From Carex sylvatica (taxonomy: Eukaryota; Streptophyta; Magnoliopsida; Poales; Cyperaceae): 64,000 nucleotides of DNA. The stretch spans positions 31,355 through 95,354 of the forward strand of contig CAXKVR010000943.1 in the NCBI GenBank assembly GCA_964058845.1, in the 5' to 3' direction. Shown one piece after another: positions 22,321 to 33,947 of this stretch. Numbering within the stretch: position 1 is the stretch's first letter; every line of letters begins with the position of its first letter. The notes under the pieces are model-generated. The model did not search any database. It was not told where the DNA came from and saw only the letters and a list, made by a program, of their open reading frames with translations. The translations under genes were made by a program, and so were the position numbers.

Positions 22321-23096
22321 TAAATTTGAAAAATGAAGATTTTGCAAAGCGAATGGAGTTTTAATTGTTAAACCTCTTGTAACAGAATTAGTATACAATC
22401 ATAATTTGTCATTTCTAGTTAGCTCATGAAGCAACATCATATTACCTTTATTTACATTGTAGTTGTGTTAATATTGATTAGTAGCAACTCAATTTGGTTA
22501 GGTAGCAACTGGTTTAGTATATTTGCATTTAAATTTTCATTTTGAATTGATTGTTATTTGCAAACTTAATTGATGACAAGCATGAAGGTAGCCCTCTGTA
22601 GATGACCATATAACATGCTTATGTGTTGATTTATTAATATTTGCAGTATGAATCATGCGAGGTATGATTGACCTTAATATAAATTTCATCAAATATAATT
22701 TTGTTATGGTGACTTTTAACATTACGGATCTACAAGTTTTTACCGTGTCTGGATAATTCATGTGGCGAGATTATATTTCTGCAAGTCATTAGCTAGCATG
22801 TGTGAGATGACTAGAAATATTATTGTTAGTAGAAGGATAATACCTGTTTTGGGTAGTGATATCATATTTTGTTAATATATAGATGACATATACCTAATTA
22901 AATAGTAATAAACTCCTTAAATATTTTTGAGTATTTATTTTGTTAATGAAATATGGATGCTGGTTACTGGTATTATGCATGAATGTTGGATAATAGCATG
23001 CATACTCAAGTACTTTTGATGACATTATTTTTATTTATTTCAGTTTGACATTGAGTACTTCTTAAGTACTAGAGTACTTCATTTATTTTAATTTGG
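22321..23096. other. AT-rich spacer, no gene seen
   Basis: AT-rich sequence in which I see no coding exon, terminal repeat or RNA gene. Confidence 0.4.
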
Positions 23097-23371
23097 CAAA
23101 AATCAGCACAACTGATAGCCAACTGATAACAAGGAAAACTATTGAAAAATTGAAGTGCGGTTCGCAAATTACACAGGTACAATTAGACGCTAGTATTGAA
23201 GCAGGTGGTGGGCACTCAAGTCTTCAAGCACTGGTTTGCAAAAATCAGAACAACTAATGACAAAGGAAATTATGGAAGAAACGAAGGGCTGGTTTGCAAA
23301 TTAACCAGGTACCAGTGGCAGTGGGTGCTAGTATTGAACCTAGTAGTGTGCATTAAATTCTTCAAATACTG
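23097..23371. repeat. Tandem duplication, about 142-bp unit
   Basis: Two diverged copies each begin GCAAAAATCAG.ACAACT (23097 and 23239). Each contains TTTGCAAATTA or TTCGCAAATTA followed by CAGGTAC, then GCTAGTATTGAA and CTTCAA.CACTG. The second copy begins immediately after the first. No coding meaning is apparent. Confidence 0.7.
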
Positions 23372-24391
23372 CCACCGATTGAACTTTCTAATTTTCTTTT
23401 TCATTTCTGTTCTTTTTTCCCATACCCCTTCCCTTGTACTGTTTTCTAATTTTATTTTCTCATAATTTTTCGTTTCATGTTATTAAACTATGTAGTCTAG
23501 ACACTTCTTGTGTTATGTTGTTTTGTATTTACTGATATTGAGTTAGTAGATGTATTTATTGGTGCTTAGTAGTTAGTATCACTCTGATATTTTAATCTTT
23601 TGATGTATATTATTTAAAGGGTACAAAAGTCATTTTTATTCCGGCGACTAAAAACAATTTAGTTGTGAAGCCTATTCATTGCAGGCGGCAAAGTTGTCTC
23701 AATTAGGAGGATTCTTAAAAGTGAATCTAGATTGTACGATGCATTTTTTTAGAAGATTTTATTTTTGTGATTAATGAATGACATTGATCTGTGGAATCAA
23801 ATGATGAAACTAAAGTAGATTTTATTTTAGCTCCTAATTTATTGCCTATTTTGTATTTTTTGGGATGAAACAAATGATATTGATATTGATTTTATTTTAG
23901 CTCTCAATTTACTGCCAATTTACTGCCTGTTTTATATTTTTTTTAGCATAAAAGAAGAATTACGCATTTATATTTTTTAGCATATAAGAAGTATTCTCAA
24001 ACCTGCAAAATATAATTTTGATTTTGATTTGTTGTCAACTGCAAAATATAATTCTCAAACTTGCAAACGTAATTGTGATGGATGTTTTGGCCAAAAACAG
24101 TGCGATTTTGATCAGAAACATATGAACCAAATAACTTGTGGATAAGTCGAAACAGACCTGTTTCGGTCTAAAACAGTAACCGGAACAGGTTGCTTCGGTC
24201 AGAATCAAATGAACCAAAATAACTTGCCTTCTAGATAAGTCGAAACATGTTGAAAATTGATGAAACATGTAAAAAACATAATAATGTATTTAATTGTAGA
24301 AAATTCATATTATAGAACATGTGAAAATAAATTTAATTGTATAAAACTGATGAATTATAAATTGCATATTGCAGAAAAACCAAAAAAAAAA
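23372..24391. other. Spacer with short duplications, no gene seen
   Basis: Contains two copies of GATTTTATTTTAGCTC (about 23818 and 23890), each followed by similar text. It also has two copies of an ATGAACCAAA..ACTTG....GATAAGTCGAAAC block (about 24121 and 24209). No gene is supported. Confidence 0.45.
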
Positions 24392-25659
24392 TTAGTTAGA
24401 TTAAATTTTATCTAAGAAATTTTAATGATTTATACATGTACAATAATTTTATTTTGTTTTGAAAAATATTACGAAAGTGATACAAAACAAAAGTAAAAAG
24501 CAAATAATTTCGAAAAAATTAAAAAAATTCAAACTTTTTGTATTTTTTATGACAAAATCACATTTATAATTGATAATTTTACATAATTTCATTATTATTA
24601 GCTCCTTCAACGTATATTTGTGTACCGTTTATTTTCACACAAGCAATCAACGATCGATCTGCAGTTAAATGATTTCAGATTTATTTTGAAATGATCAAGA
24701 GAAAATATTATACCTAACCAACATAATAGTTTTGAAGTTTGATTGTGTCCGAGATTCGATACAATGAGAAGTGTTCATAACCCTTCGATTTGACAATATT
24801 TCGTCAACTTGATGGAATGGTAAATGAAAATAAAATTTCATAAAAATTTGCTGCAGAGAAATAAATGCAGTGCTCTTTGATGTCAACGGTCCCGATTGAA
24901 CCACGGATGACATATTTTCGTCCTCCTTCATTAGTTAATAATGCAAGAGTTTACAGCACATGAAACATAAACTCATATTTTGTATGTTAATGAAGATGCA
25001 TGGGGATAAGTCGTCCGTTGGTCAATCAGAACCGTTGAAATCAAAGAGCACCGCATTTATTGTCTTCCACCTAAATTTGATAAAATTTTATTTTTATTTA
25101 CCATCCATCTAGTTGATCGAAAATTGAAGCATCGTATGGCCATAAACACTTCGTGTTGGATCAAAGCTCATACGTAATAAAACTTTCGAACTTTTATGTT
25201 TGTTACGTTCAATGTTGTACCTTGATCATTTTAAATCAGATTTGTAATGATTTTATTGCAGATCGACCGTTGATTTTCCGCATGAAAATGAACAGTCCAA
25301 AAAAGTTTTCTACATTTCAATTAACATATAATGATGAAAGTTAAAAAAAATGATGTTGATAAGTATTATTTGGCCATATAAGATGTAAGAAAAACATTAA
25401 AAAAAAATTGAATTTTTTTGATATGTATTGCTATAAAAAAAGCAAAAAATAGTTACTTTTTTAATTAAAATAAATAAATAAAAATACAAAAAGTAAACGA
25501 AATGCAAAAAGTTTGAAACTATATTTTTAAAAGAATTTCAAATGATTTGCTGCGTAATTTTATTTTGTCTCATTTTCATAATATTTTTCAAAACAAAACA
25601 AAATTATTGTAGATTTTGTAAATCTTTCAAATTTGTAAAATAAAATTCAGTCTAAATTC
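24392..25659. repeat. Long foldback element, about 1.27 kb palindrome
   Basis: The left arm (24392 to about 24960) matches the inverse of the right arm (about 24985-25659) through many blocks. Examples are TTTTGTTTTGAAAAATATTA, CAAACTTTTTG.ATTT, CGATCTGCA, GATCAAG and TTTGATGTCAACGGTC, the last facing GTTGAAATCAAAGAGCAC. The arms differ by substitutions and indels. No open frame of note lies inside and no clear target duplication is seen. Transcription through it could form a long hairpin RNA. Confidence 0.8.
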
Positions 25660-25678
25660 AGGGGTCGTCCAAATTCCA

Positions 25679-25853
25679 GATGCCCATGGACCTACTTTTA
25701 GGTTTGATGGGCTCTATCACTATACGATCAGCATTAAGATCTGTTCGCACGGAATTGATAAAACTCGCACGGATTTTAATACAGAGTACACGAATCTTAA
25801 TGTAATTGGATGGTCAGAACAGCCATCGAACCAAAGTAGGTCCAATGGGCATC
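25679..25853. repeat. Short foldback MITE, 175 bp
   Basis: The ends GATGCCCATGGACCTACTTT and AAAGTAGGTCCAATGGGCATC are inverted copies with one mismatch. The middle contains CGCACGGAATT and CTCGCACGG. It lies directly beside the 1.27-kb foldback. No target duplication assigned. Confidence 0.7.
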
Positions 25854-26355
25854 GGACCTACTCCGACTCCCCCGCTAAAACCCCCAAATCACATTTGTCT
25901 CTGATCTGAGATATCTCAACATCTGTGTGTCTGACTTTTACGGTGATCAGGAGAGGATAGCGCTGGGCAGTTTTATTTGTCTACTGTACCTGTAGGTGGC
26001 TAGGTGCTCTTATCAGCCAAAAAAGTTCACCAAATTCATCGTACACACTGAATTTTGTCAAATTATTGGGTAATTTGGTGGTTTTTCTCTAAATCCGTTT
26101 CATAGTTTTGTCAAGGTCATAAAGCATTAGTGCTCATTTTCTACCTTTTGTCTAGAACTTGTCTCAGCAGGATACTAGGAGGACCTACATCACAACTAAA
26201 TGTGATAATTGGTTGGGAGAGATCTCGATGGAGAACACTTGAAGGAAGAAAAATAAAGAAAAAAAAAAAAACACCAAATTCAGTCTGACAAAAGTTGTAT
26301 TTGTACCCTTACTCGGCTGAGCCTATCTTCTTTTTTTTCTTTAAATTTCTTTCAG

Positions 26356-26525
26356 GTCTGACAGAATCCGGTGCTGGCTCATTCATATCTATTCCCAAAT
26401 TCAGTAGGCCCCCCTCTGCAGCACACTGAAGTCAGACTGGAATCTGTGCCAGAGATGGAGTATGCTGCCCTAGGCAACACTCCACGTGGCAAGGTCTGCA
26501 TAAGAGGAAAAACTCTAGCAAATTA
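26356..26525 (+). pseudogene. Long-chain acyl-CoA synthetase fragment (LACS8/9-like)
   Basis: After an acceptor-like TTTCAG, the frame reads GLTESGAGSFISIP, matching the AMP-binding signature region (GLTET.AG) of plant long-chain acyl-CoA synthetases, enzymes that activate fatty acids. A small deletion and frame change follow. The text then continues as VGPPLQHTEVRLESVPEMEY and AALGNTPRGKVCIRGKTL, which in the family is GPP.PNVDVRLESVPEM..DAL..TPRGEICIRG. Only this one exon-sized piece is present, with no upstream ATP-binding motif or downstream hinge. It is followed 0.5 kb later by pieces of two unrelated genes, which suggests capture by a transposon rather than local decay of a resident gene. 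Confidence 0.75.
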
Positions 26526-27050
26526 TCTTGTTTCACAAGTAAACAAAAAAAAAAAAGGAAGAAAGGAAAGTAAAGTAGTTTGTGCAACTCATTTAATCAC
26601 TGTCTTTTACATAAATAAATGGGAGAGAAAAGAAAGTAGTTTGAGGAACTTTGTAAGAAATTTGGTGAGGGTTCCATTATTTCTGTCGCATTTCCTGTGT
26701 ATGAAGGGACCAATATGTCATTTTGTAAAAGCAGAGCGATCCTTCTACGTTTTCTAGAGGCACACATGAGTCTTACCTCTATTTCACATTATTTTATTGT
26801 GCAAACTCATTTTTTTTATATTTCGTATATGGCAGTTGAAAGGATTTGAATTTATAGGGGCAGTGCACCTAGAGCCAGTATCATATGACATGGAGAGGGA
26901 CTTGCTCACCCCCACATATAAGAGGAAACGCCCCAATTGCTCAACTATTTTTTCTTGATTATTAGACATGTATTTTGGATTTAATAAAATTTCCGGCATA
27001 TTTTTTCTTTATTTTTGTTTTCTCTAACTTACAAATTTTTGTTATTGCAG

Positions 27051-28480
27051 ACTATGCATCAAGGACAATTGTTCCAGCATGCAAGGCTGTGGTTGAATTG
27101 TCAACTACTGCTAAAGATCTTATAGAGTGAGAACTCTCTGCCTTTTCACATAATCTTGACAATGGTTTGTACATGTTACCAGCCACTCCTCAGGTTTGTT
27201 GATTCTCACTCCAGGCCTCGGTACATTTTGCCAAACTTATGATCAAATTTCTGGTTAATTAGCATATGAAGATCTTGGTCCTTTAATTTAAAGAATCACA
27301 TTAGGTGTTGACTTTCTTTTTTTCCTGTTGCTTTAGGTATCTGCATGCCTCAACTGTCCCTCTTAACCCCCTTTCCCTTATTAATATTTTGACAGTAAAA
27401 ATCTCATTAAGAGTGAGGCTATGGTATTATGCATAGCGCATATTGGTCAGTACTATGGATCAATATCTCCATTTTTAAAGTCCAAATAACAACCGGAACC
27501 GTTCAACATTATCTCCATATTAAAATGTACCTTTGGTTAATAATTTATATTTTTTAGAACTTTTTTACTATTTTTCTTAGATAGGTAGAAAATTGCTTGA
27601 TCTAAAGATTCTAGACCATTCAAAAGTAGTGATTTTCTACCTATCTAAGAAAATAGTAAAAAAAATATAAAGAAAATTCAAAATTTAGTCTGCAAGTACA
27701 TTTTCATGTGTAAATCACTTTGAACGCTTTAGAATGAGTATTTGAAATTTGAAAACAAAAATATTGATCCGTAGTACAGACCAATCTGCGCTATGCATAT
27801 TACTGGTAGCCTCAATCATTAATTAATATAAAATGCAAGAAATTTTAATTAATTTCTTCAAACAGGTTCTTTTGGAAGCATTTGCAGCTGCAGCAAGGGC
27901 TGGTTCCAGAGATCCCTCTTCAATTCCTTCTATATCTTGCATCTCAGCTACTCTTCATCACAATTCAGGTAAGTTTACCTTAAAAAAGCAAACACTGCTG
28001 TTATTTTTTTGTTGCTCCTTTCACCAACCAAGCTATTAATTCTTCCACAGGTACAGAAGGCATGGATTCAGCTTTAGCATCAGTTTTAGAGTCTCTTGAA
28101 TTCTGTTTAAAGCTGTGTGGGGTCTGAGGCTAGCATCTTGGAGGATTTGTCAAAGGCAATTGATCTGGCTCAATCATAGCTATTCACCTCTTTTATTTCT
28201 GGAATAGTCTACAAGTTTGTCTTAATTGGTTTACGTGAAGATTTCGAGTCCATTTTTATTACCTTTTTAATATATTTTTTTTCTCAAAAGAAGCAACAGT
28301 GTGTTTGCCTGCTTGAATTTTGTTGCACAGGTGGAAGAGGGGTGGGAGCAGCTGGCTGCTACTGTTGTCGATTGGGTTACACTTGATGGAGAGAATGTTG
28401 GTGCCTGGCTCAACCGAGTTAAGAAACTGCAGTCAATTTTGTATGAGAGATCTCGTGACCGCCTGGAAGTGGGGCACTAG
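27051..28480 (+). pseudogene. Augmin subunit 5 (AUG5/HAUS5) 3' fragment
   Basis: Augmin recruits gamma-tubulin for microtubule-dependent nucleation. Four exon-like blocks with AG/GT borders are seen. 27051-27193 reads DYASRTIVPACKAVVELSTT and LDNGLYMLPATPQ; 27866-27968 reads VLLEAFAAAARAGSRDPSSI. 28051 to about 28176 contains LASVLESLEFCLKL, and 28331-28480 contains [16 protein letters not shown] and ends at TAG. These match the C-terminal part of plant AUG5 as I remember it. A TGA after KDLIE breaks the first block and a one-base insertion in a G run (near 28118) breaks the third. Part of the family sequence between blocks three and four is missing. A family A MITE (27411-27817) sits in the first intron. 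Non-functional remnant. Confidence 0.65.
27411..27817. repeat. Foldback MITE, family A copy 3
   Basis: The ends are GAGTGAGGCTATGGTATTATG and the inverse of CTGGTAGCCTCAATC, followed inward by ATAGCGCA and GGATCAATATT on both arms. A central hairpin has arms TTTTCTTAGATAGGTAGAAAA and its inverse. The flanking CATTAA on the left and CATTAATTA on the right suggest a degenerate target duplication. The element lies in an intron of the AUG5 remnant. Its end sequence resembles that of the 158-bp palindrome at 55159. Confidence 0.8.
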
Positions 28481-28991
28481 GAATTTACTTTGAGAGCCTT
28501 TATTTTATTTTATTTTATATTCTTTTCTTTTACTTGGTCTTTTGGTTTGATAATTATGTCTAGATCGGTGTGTAGTCTTTTGGCATGAAAACAGAAACTG
28601 AATTCAAGATATATTATGTGAACTATTGAACGTTTCTTTGGATCATGGTTGTAACATGATGATGGCTCTAGTTCGGTTAATACTTTATGTATTATAAAAT
28701 TATGCTTCGCGCTCTTTTGTTCTGGATTAGTGATAACGAATATTTGGTGTTAAAGCATAGAAGTTTATGTACTACAAGGTTTATTTAGATATCACACCGT
28801 TACATAAACTGGCCTAAACTCTGTCAACTATGAGAAAAATAATATAATAAAATGACAATCTGTTGAGTCTTAAGCGCATATAAGAACAAATTATAATCTA
28901 AATCCTTTAAAAACAACATATTAGTTAACATCGCTTGTCCATACTGAGAAAAAAATAAACAAAATTACAAAAAATGAAAACAATGAGCAAA

Positions 28992-29341
28992 TCAGGAAGT
29001 CATCACAGGCTTTCCACTTGGTTTTGGAAACAGATCACTCTTGCTAAGAACACACTTTGCTTTTGTGTGCAAAGTATCCTTTAACAAGATTCTTATATAT
29101 AAGCATAGTAACTATACACTCTCCCTGCAAGTTCAAAAAATCACTATTTTATTTGCAACTGATTTTCAAAAAATCATTAGCAATTTAAAGTAAAAAAAAA
29201 AAAAAAAAAACTATGAAAGAAATTAACACATACCTCATCAGTATCTATCTCTATTCCAAGCCATTTCAATGCCTTGATAATAGTATCCAACTTAATTTGA
29301 TGAATCTTGTCTGGATTTTTTTTTGCTTTTGAATCATATAT
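28992..29341 (-). pseudogene. THP1/PCID2-like (TREX-2 subunit) C-terminal fragment
   Basis: THP1 (EER5 in Arabidopsis) is the PCI-domain subunit of the TREX-2 mRNA-export complex. Two exons on - have good borders. 29341-29234 encodes KAKKNPDKIHQIKLDTIIKA and LKWLGIEIDTDE. 29124-28992 encodes GECIVTMLIYKNLVKGYFAH, a PCI winged-helix end, followed by KSKV. A frame change then breaks the text before LSKSDLFPKPSGKPV and the TGA at 28992. In the family this end reads continuously as KVVVLSK.DPFPKLNGKPV. No upstream exons follow, because a gypsy-type LTR element begins at 29573. Together with the LACS and AUG5 pieces, this makes three unrelated gene fragments within 3 kb. Confidence 0.7.
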
Positions 29342-29572
29342 CTACAAAAATACACAAGGAATGCTTTTTTTTTATTTTATTAACATACACAAGGAATATT
29401 ATTTCAAAATAAAAGCCCAAAGCGTATTATGTCATGAGAATATGTTTACTTTTAACTAATCTTTGATAAACTATGAGCTCTAACTTCTACAGCACAAGAT
29501 AAACACCTGATCTCAAAAATCTATTCATCACGAAAAAAAGTCAATGTAGTTGTTCGCACAAAAGTGTATCAC

Positions 29573-31515
29573 AAAGTTTCAGTACAGCAAGCTGTACCTT
29601 TTAAACCTCGAATAAATTTCTGATAAAGATTATAAGTACACAATCCTATCGTATAGTAAATCAGGTATCGATCCACAGGACGACTTAAATATAAACTGGA
29701 CTCCACTTAAATTAATTAAGTGGCCCCTTTCTTCTTCTGACTTTTAGGTTCTTTTAACGCGGGGCGCGTGTCAGTGACGCGAGGAACGGCAACTGGGTTT
29801 TCGGTGCTAGCTGCGGGTCGAGTCGACTCAATGCGGCCAGGGTTTTCTTCTTCAGGTGGTGACGCGGGGCGCATGCTTGGCAATCTGGTCTGTTGGCACA
29901 GCTGGTCCTTGATAATGAGTCCCACTTCGCAGTGTGATGGCTTTGACCTCTCCTCTGAGGTTGACCTCTAGTTGGCTGGGTAGCCTTCCAGGTTGTGCTT
30001 GGCTTGAGGCGGTTTGGTGACTCATCTGTTCCATCATCAACTTATTCTGAGCATTCTGAGCAGCCAGTTGAGTATTTAATGTTAACTAGGTAATTCAGAC
30101 CAACATACGACAGTTGAGGTCTAGAACCCGACGATGACACATATTGCAATTTCATACCAAGTTAATGAACCAATAAACAACCATTGAGGTTTAGGAACAT
30201 TAGCTCTGGTCAGTAGAACCCTACATAAAGGAACAACACAAAGAAACAGTAACTACTGCATTCACTCGGGAGTCACGCGGACCGCGTACGACAGTACCTG
30301 GCTCGCGTACACTGGATACGGCCCGCGTAGGACACTACGCGGACTGAGTTCCTCGAGGAAAAACTGAGATAAAATCATAATCCTGAAAACGTCTTTTTAT
30401 TATTGATTGAAACCAAGTTTATTTACTTTCTTGTTTGGTATACTAAATGTAACCTCTTATCCGTCGATAAGAGAAAATATTCACCTTTCGGCTACTACTT
30501 GGTTTCACATTTCGGATCACTAATCCTACCTCATGTACTTAGTTTGGTTGAGAGATTATAAGGGTTGAAATGCACTCTAGATCTGATCATGCATCTAGTG
30601 GTAAACCAATAAAAATCAAATAATTTAATCTAAGCAATTAAAATCAAACACAAATTTCAACACAAAATCCAATAACTAAGATGCAAAACAAAACATTCGA
30701 TTACATCAAAATTCTAGAAACTAAAATGTCTAAACTAACATAGTTAAAGAGAAAACAAAATAAATAAAAAGAAGAAAAAAATGATAAAACTCCAAGAAAA
30801 CAAGCTCCAAGCCGAGCCTCCTTTTTTCAAGCCCTCGAAACAAAGTGGAGAAGAATGGTGGTCTCTCATAGATGGCCTCCCCAAATGGGAGATTTCAAAG
30901 AGAAGATATCATTCCTCCTGCTGCTTCCCTCTACTTTATAGCTATTTTGTGACTTGGGGAGCAAGCAACCAAGAATGGAAGGTAAACCAATCAAGATCTC
31001 GTGAGATATGACAATAAATTTCAGCTAATGTCTTTCTAAAAAGGTTCCTGCGACTTGCACATTACAAATTCTGATTTATAATCTTTCTAAAATTGTATAT
31101 CTCATTGTCCTATTTTCAGCAAGTTTTTATTTGCCTAAAACGGAGTTCGTATGGCCAAGATGTGGCAAAAATACGAAAAGATGTCGAAAGCTGTAATTTT
31201 CATATTTGCTCTGTCTGCTTTCTGCGCGACCCGTGTGGAGTCTTTGCGGTCAGTGTCTTGCTTCTGTTTCTGCTGTGAATCAAACTTCAAATTGACATAA
31301 CTCATTATCCGTAGCTCCGTTTTCAGTGTTCTACCACTTTTCGGAAAGCTTGCAAGAAGATCTATAATTTTCTCAATTTTCTGAAATTTAAATAGACTTG
31401 GACAGTAACTTGATTCTTGATATAATTCAAAACTAAATTAAACTAAATTAACCTAAATACATAGAAATTGGTTAAGTTAACCCTAGGCAAAAATATACAT
31501 AATTTATGCTTATCA
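29573..31515 (-). mobile_element. Gypsy-type LTR element fragment R2, rearranged
   Basis: The boundaries are AAAGTTTCAGTACAG at 29573 and, on the minus strand, TGATAAGCATAAATTATG at 31515, the same ends as the LTR at 60847-62633. It holds the terminal module with TATCGATCCACAGG (29664), a gag fragment (29716-30040), and GC-rich words such as ACGCGG and CGCGTA (about 30272-30352). A TATAAAG box on - lies at about 30931-30940. The stretch at about 30065-30390 runs in the opposite direction to the rest when compared with the copy at 34780-36180, so an internal inversion has happened. Confidence 0.7.
29716..30040 (-). pseudogene. Ty3/gypsy gag C-terminal fragment
   Basis: On the minus strand the frame from 30040 reads GRLPSQLEVNLRGEVKAITL then RSG. 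This matches the LPS..E.NPRE.VKAITLRSG region after the capsid of plant Tat/Athila-type gypsy elements. The overlapping frame 29925-29716, rich in TRPA motifs, continues after a frameshift and ends in a basic KSQKKKGAT tail. No capsid, protease or reverse transcriptase sequence accompanies it. Confidence 0.65.
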
Positions 31516-32770
31516 GCAACCTATTTTTATGAATTCACACTATGCCGGTACCGTAAAAGGGAATCTTTTAGAATTACTAGATTCGCACTGTTCTTTTAAC
31601 TTTGAACGAATCTCAAAGCCTTAATAATACTACTCCTGAGCTAGCCCGAATCTCAATGTGGCTGTGGGTAAATATCAAACCGTAAAGTGAAGAGAATCTT
31701 TTACATATATTGGAGAGGATACTCCTCCCTTTTTATCGGGTATGGTTCAAGAATTCACTGCTCTCAAGCATACTTTTTTGTACACAAACACTAAATAAAT
31801 TTATTTTTTAGAAAAATATAAGATTGATTATAACTTCCAATTCATTATTGCATTCTCTTCACTGATCACAAAAATATGTTTTGATCCTTTGAAAATTGGT
31901 CTTCATTTTATTCGCTTGGCAATTTGCTGCATTATTTATAAATTTTCTAGATATTTTTCTTAAAAAGTCTTGCTGAAATTATGTGTATATTTTAGCTCGT
32001 CTTTTTTCTTGGAATTCTTGTTAATTGAATATCATTTTTCCTTTGTTGGTTTTTCTTTCGAGCCATGAGTTCCTTGAAACATAATAGCAGAACTAATAAA
32101 CTTGAAAATTTTAATGTAATCTGTTGCATAGGAATTAGACAAATTATTTTGGAGTTATAATTATTTCTTGTAAAATCATGAATGCAAATTATGAATGCAC
32201 TTGAGGGGAAGAAGCAAGAGATCTGCGCGAGACAGTTAATTAGGGCTAATATGATATATAGTTATGTCATAGTTTTCGGTACAGAGGACTGGTATGGTGA
32301 GTGCTACCAGTTCCAAATCTACTTGTATCTGATCAGATGATAGATATGGAGAAACAAAGTGTTATTATGTTGTCCCAAGGTACCAAGTTCCCTTCATGCT
32401 TTGAATATTTTCTTAGTTCTCACTGGTACTGATACTCAACTTCGTACATGGGTTAATCAAAAAAAAAAAAAAAAAAGTGAAATAAGAATGGTTTGGATGT
32501 TGTTTCATGAATAATTTGGTGGGGCTTAAATTCATGATTAGGTGTAATTCATGGATAATATGAAAACAATTGTCTTTTATAATATAAATAGTACTTGAAA
32601 TACAAATCTTTATTTTTATGTACATAAGCACTAAATACATTTACAGTTTGCACCTTAACTTTAAGGAGAGAAGTGAAAAAAGAAAAAAAAAATTACACTT
32701 GTGAGATAATTAACAAAACACCTATAATATATTTAACAGTACAAATTTCACAATAAAATAATTAAATTTA
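31516..32770. other. Spacer before the Helitron-like end, no gene seen
   Basis: AT-rich. Two related blocks CCGTAAAAGGGAATCTTTTA and CCGTAAAGTGAAGAGAATC occur at about 31550 and 31680. A poly-A run lies at 32459-32476. I found no further gene fragment, but short captured exons could be missed by eye. Confidence 0.35.
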
Positions 32771-32803
32771 ACACCCCACAGCAACGCATGGGCACCTAAC
32801 TAG
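32771..32803 (+). mobile_element. Helitron-like 3' terminus
   Basis: The sequence CCCCACAGCAACGCATGGGC can form an imperfect hairpin (CCCA with TGGG). It is followed eight bases later by CTAG and then T. A short hairpin just upstream of CTRR, with insertion before a T, is the standard Helitron 3' end, and the GCAACGC.TGGGC wording is common in plant Helitrons. The transposon would extend to the left on +. Its 5' TC end was not located. Confidence 0.6.
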
Positions 32804-33942
32804 TATGTTAAATGCATACTACGGTGAAGTAGACAAATTAATCATAAAAAAAGCAAGAAATAAAATTTATGATTCAGTCTCAACCAACAAAAAGCTCTCA
32901 GAATTTGACTAAAAAATAAGAAGTAAACCTTTCTCCATTGATGGTTATAGTATGTGTGTTAGATGTGATGAACGGAAAAATAATACGTATGAGCGAATTA
33001 TTTTTCCCTACCATTTTGTATAGATATAAGATGATGAAATGGAATTTTTTATTCAATCTTACGAGGAATTTTTTCCCCACCATTTTGTAAAAAAATGATT
33101 TTTTTTTTTTTTTATAAGAGATGCTACAGGTTTGAAATAACATTTTTTTTTAAAATATTAAACGGTTAACATGAATAAGCATTTTTTTTAGGTAACAGGG
33201 TTAATATGGTTCAAACTTGTATGATACCGAGTTTTTTTTTTTTTTTAAATTGTGTTAGTATATAACAAACGGATCGGATTGAAACTCAAAATTTTTATTA
33301 AGTAATACCCGGACAATTTAAATTAGGTTCGCATAGTCAGACTGCGGGGCCCTTTTGTCAGGGTTATTCACATGTGCCATTGCAGTTTGCAAAGTCGAAG
33401 AGAACGTCGGAGCTGTCGTCATATCAAATGAATTTCTATAAAAGAAATAACAAATATATTTAATTAGTTCGTTATTATAAGATTTATGTTCTAGAATCTG
33501 GCATTATGGTTAAAATATTTTGGATGGTCAATTAAACCCGGTTCTAGATTGTATCGAGGGTCAACTGTCGATCTGTCCAATAAAAAAATTGGCTTATGTA
33601 GTTCTGTCGACTTCCAAGAAAAAATTTCCCAAGTCATTGGAAAAATGGAAATTGAGGCTTTCAAATAATTCTCTCTTCTTCTTTTTTTTCTCCGTGAAAC
33701 ATAAAAATTTAAGGTCATATTTCTTTATGTAGGATACGAAAGTTTAAAAAAATATTAAGTACATGTTATTCGGAAGTGATTCGGACACTTCAATTTTATT
33801 TCATACTAAAAAATATATCAATTTTTTTAATTAAATTTGTAGTGACTTCAGATTTTTGAAATAAACAAAAAAACGTTCGTCTATTTGATCATGATTTGTT
33901 TTAATATGAAATTAGCTAATTATCTCTCATTGCATTAGTATT
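32804..33942. other. Spacer, no gene seen
   Basis: AT-rich with several poly-A/T runs. CCACCATTTTGTA-like blocks occur near 33010 and 33078. A less AT-rich stretch at about 33300-33420 shows no recognisable coding frame. Confidence 0.4.
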
Positions 33943-33947
33943 GTAAT

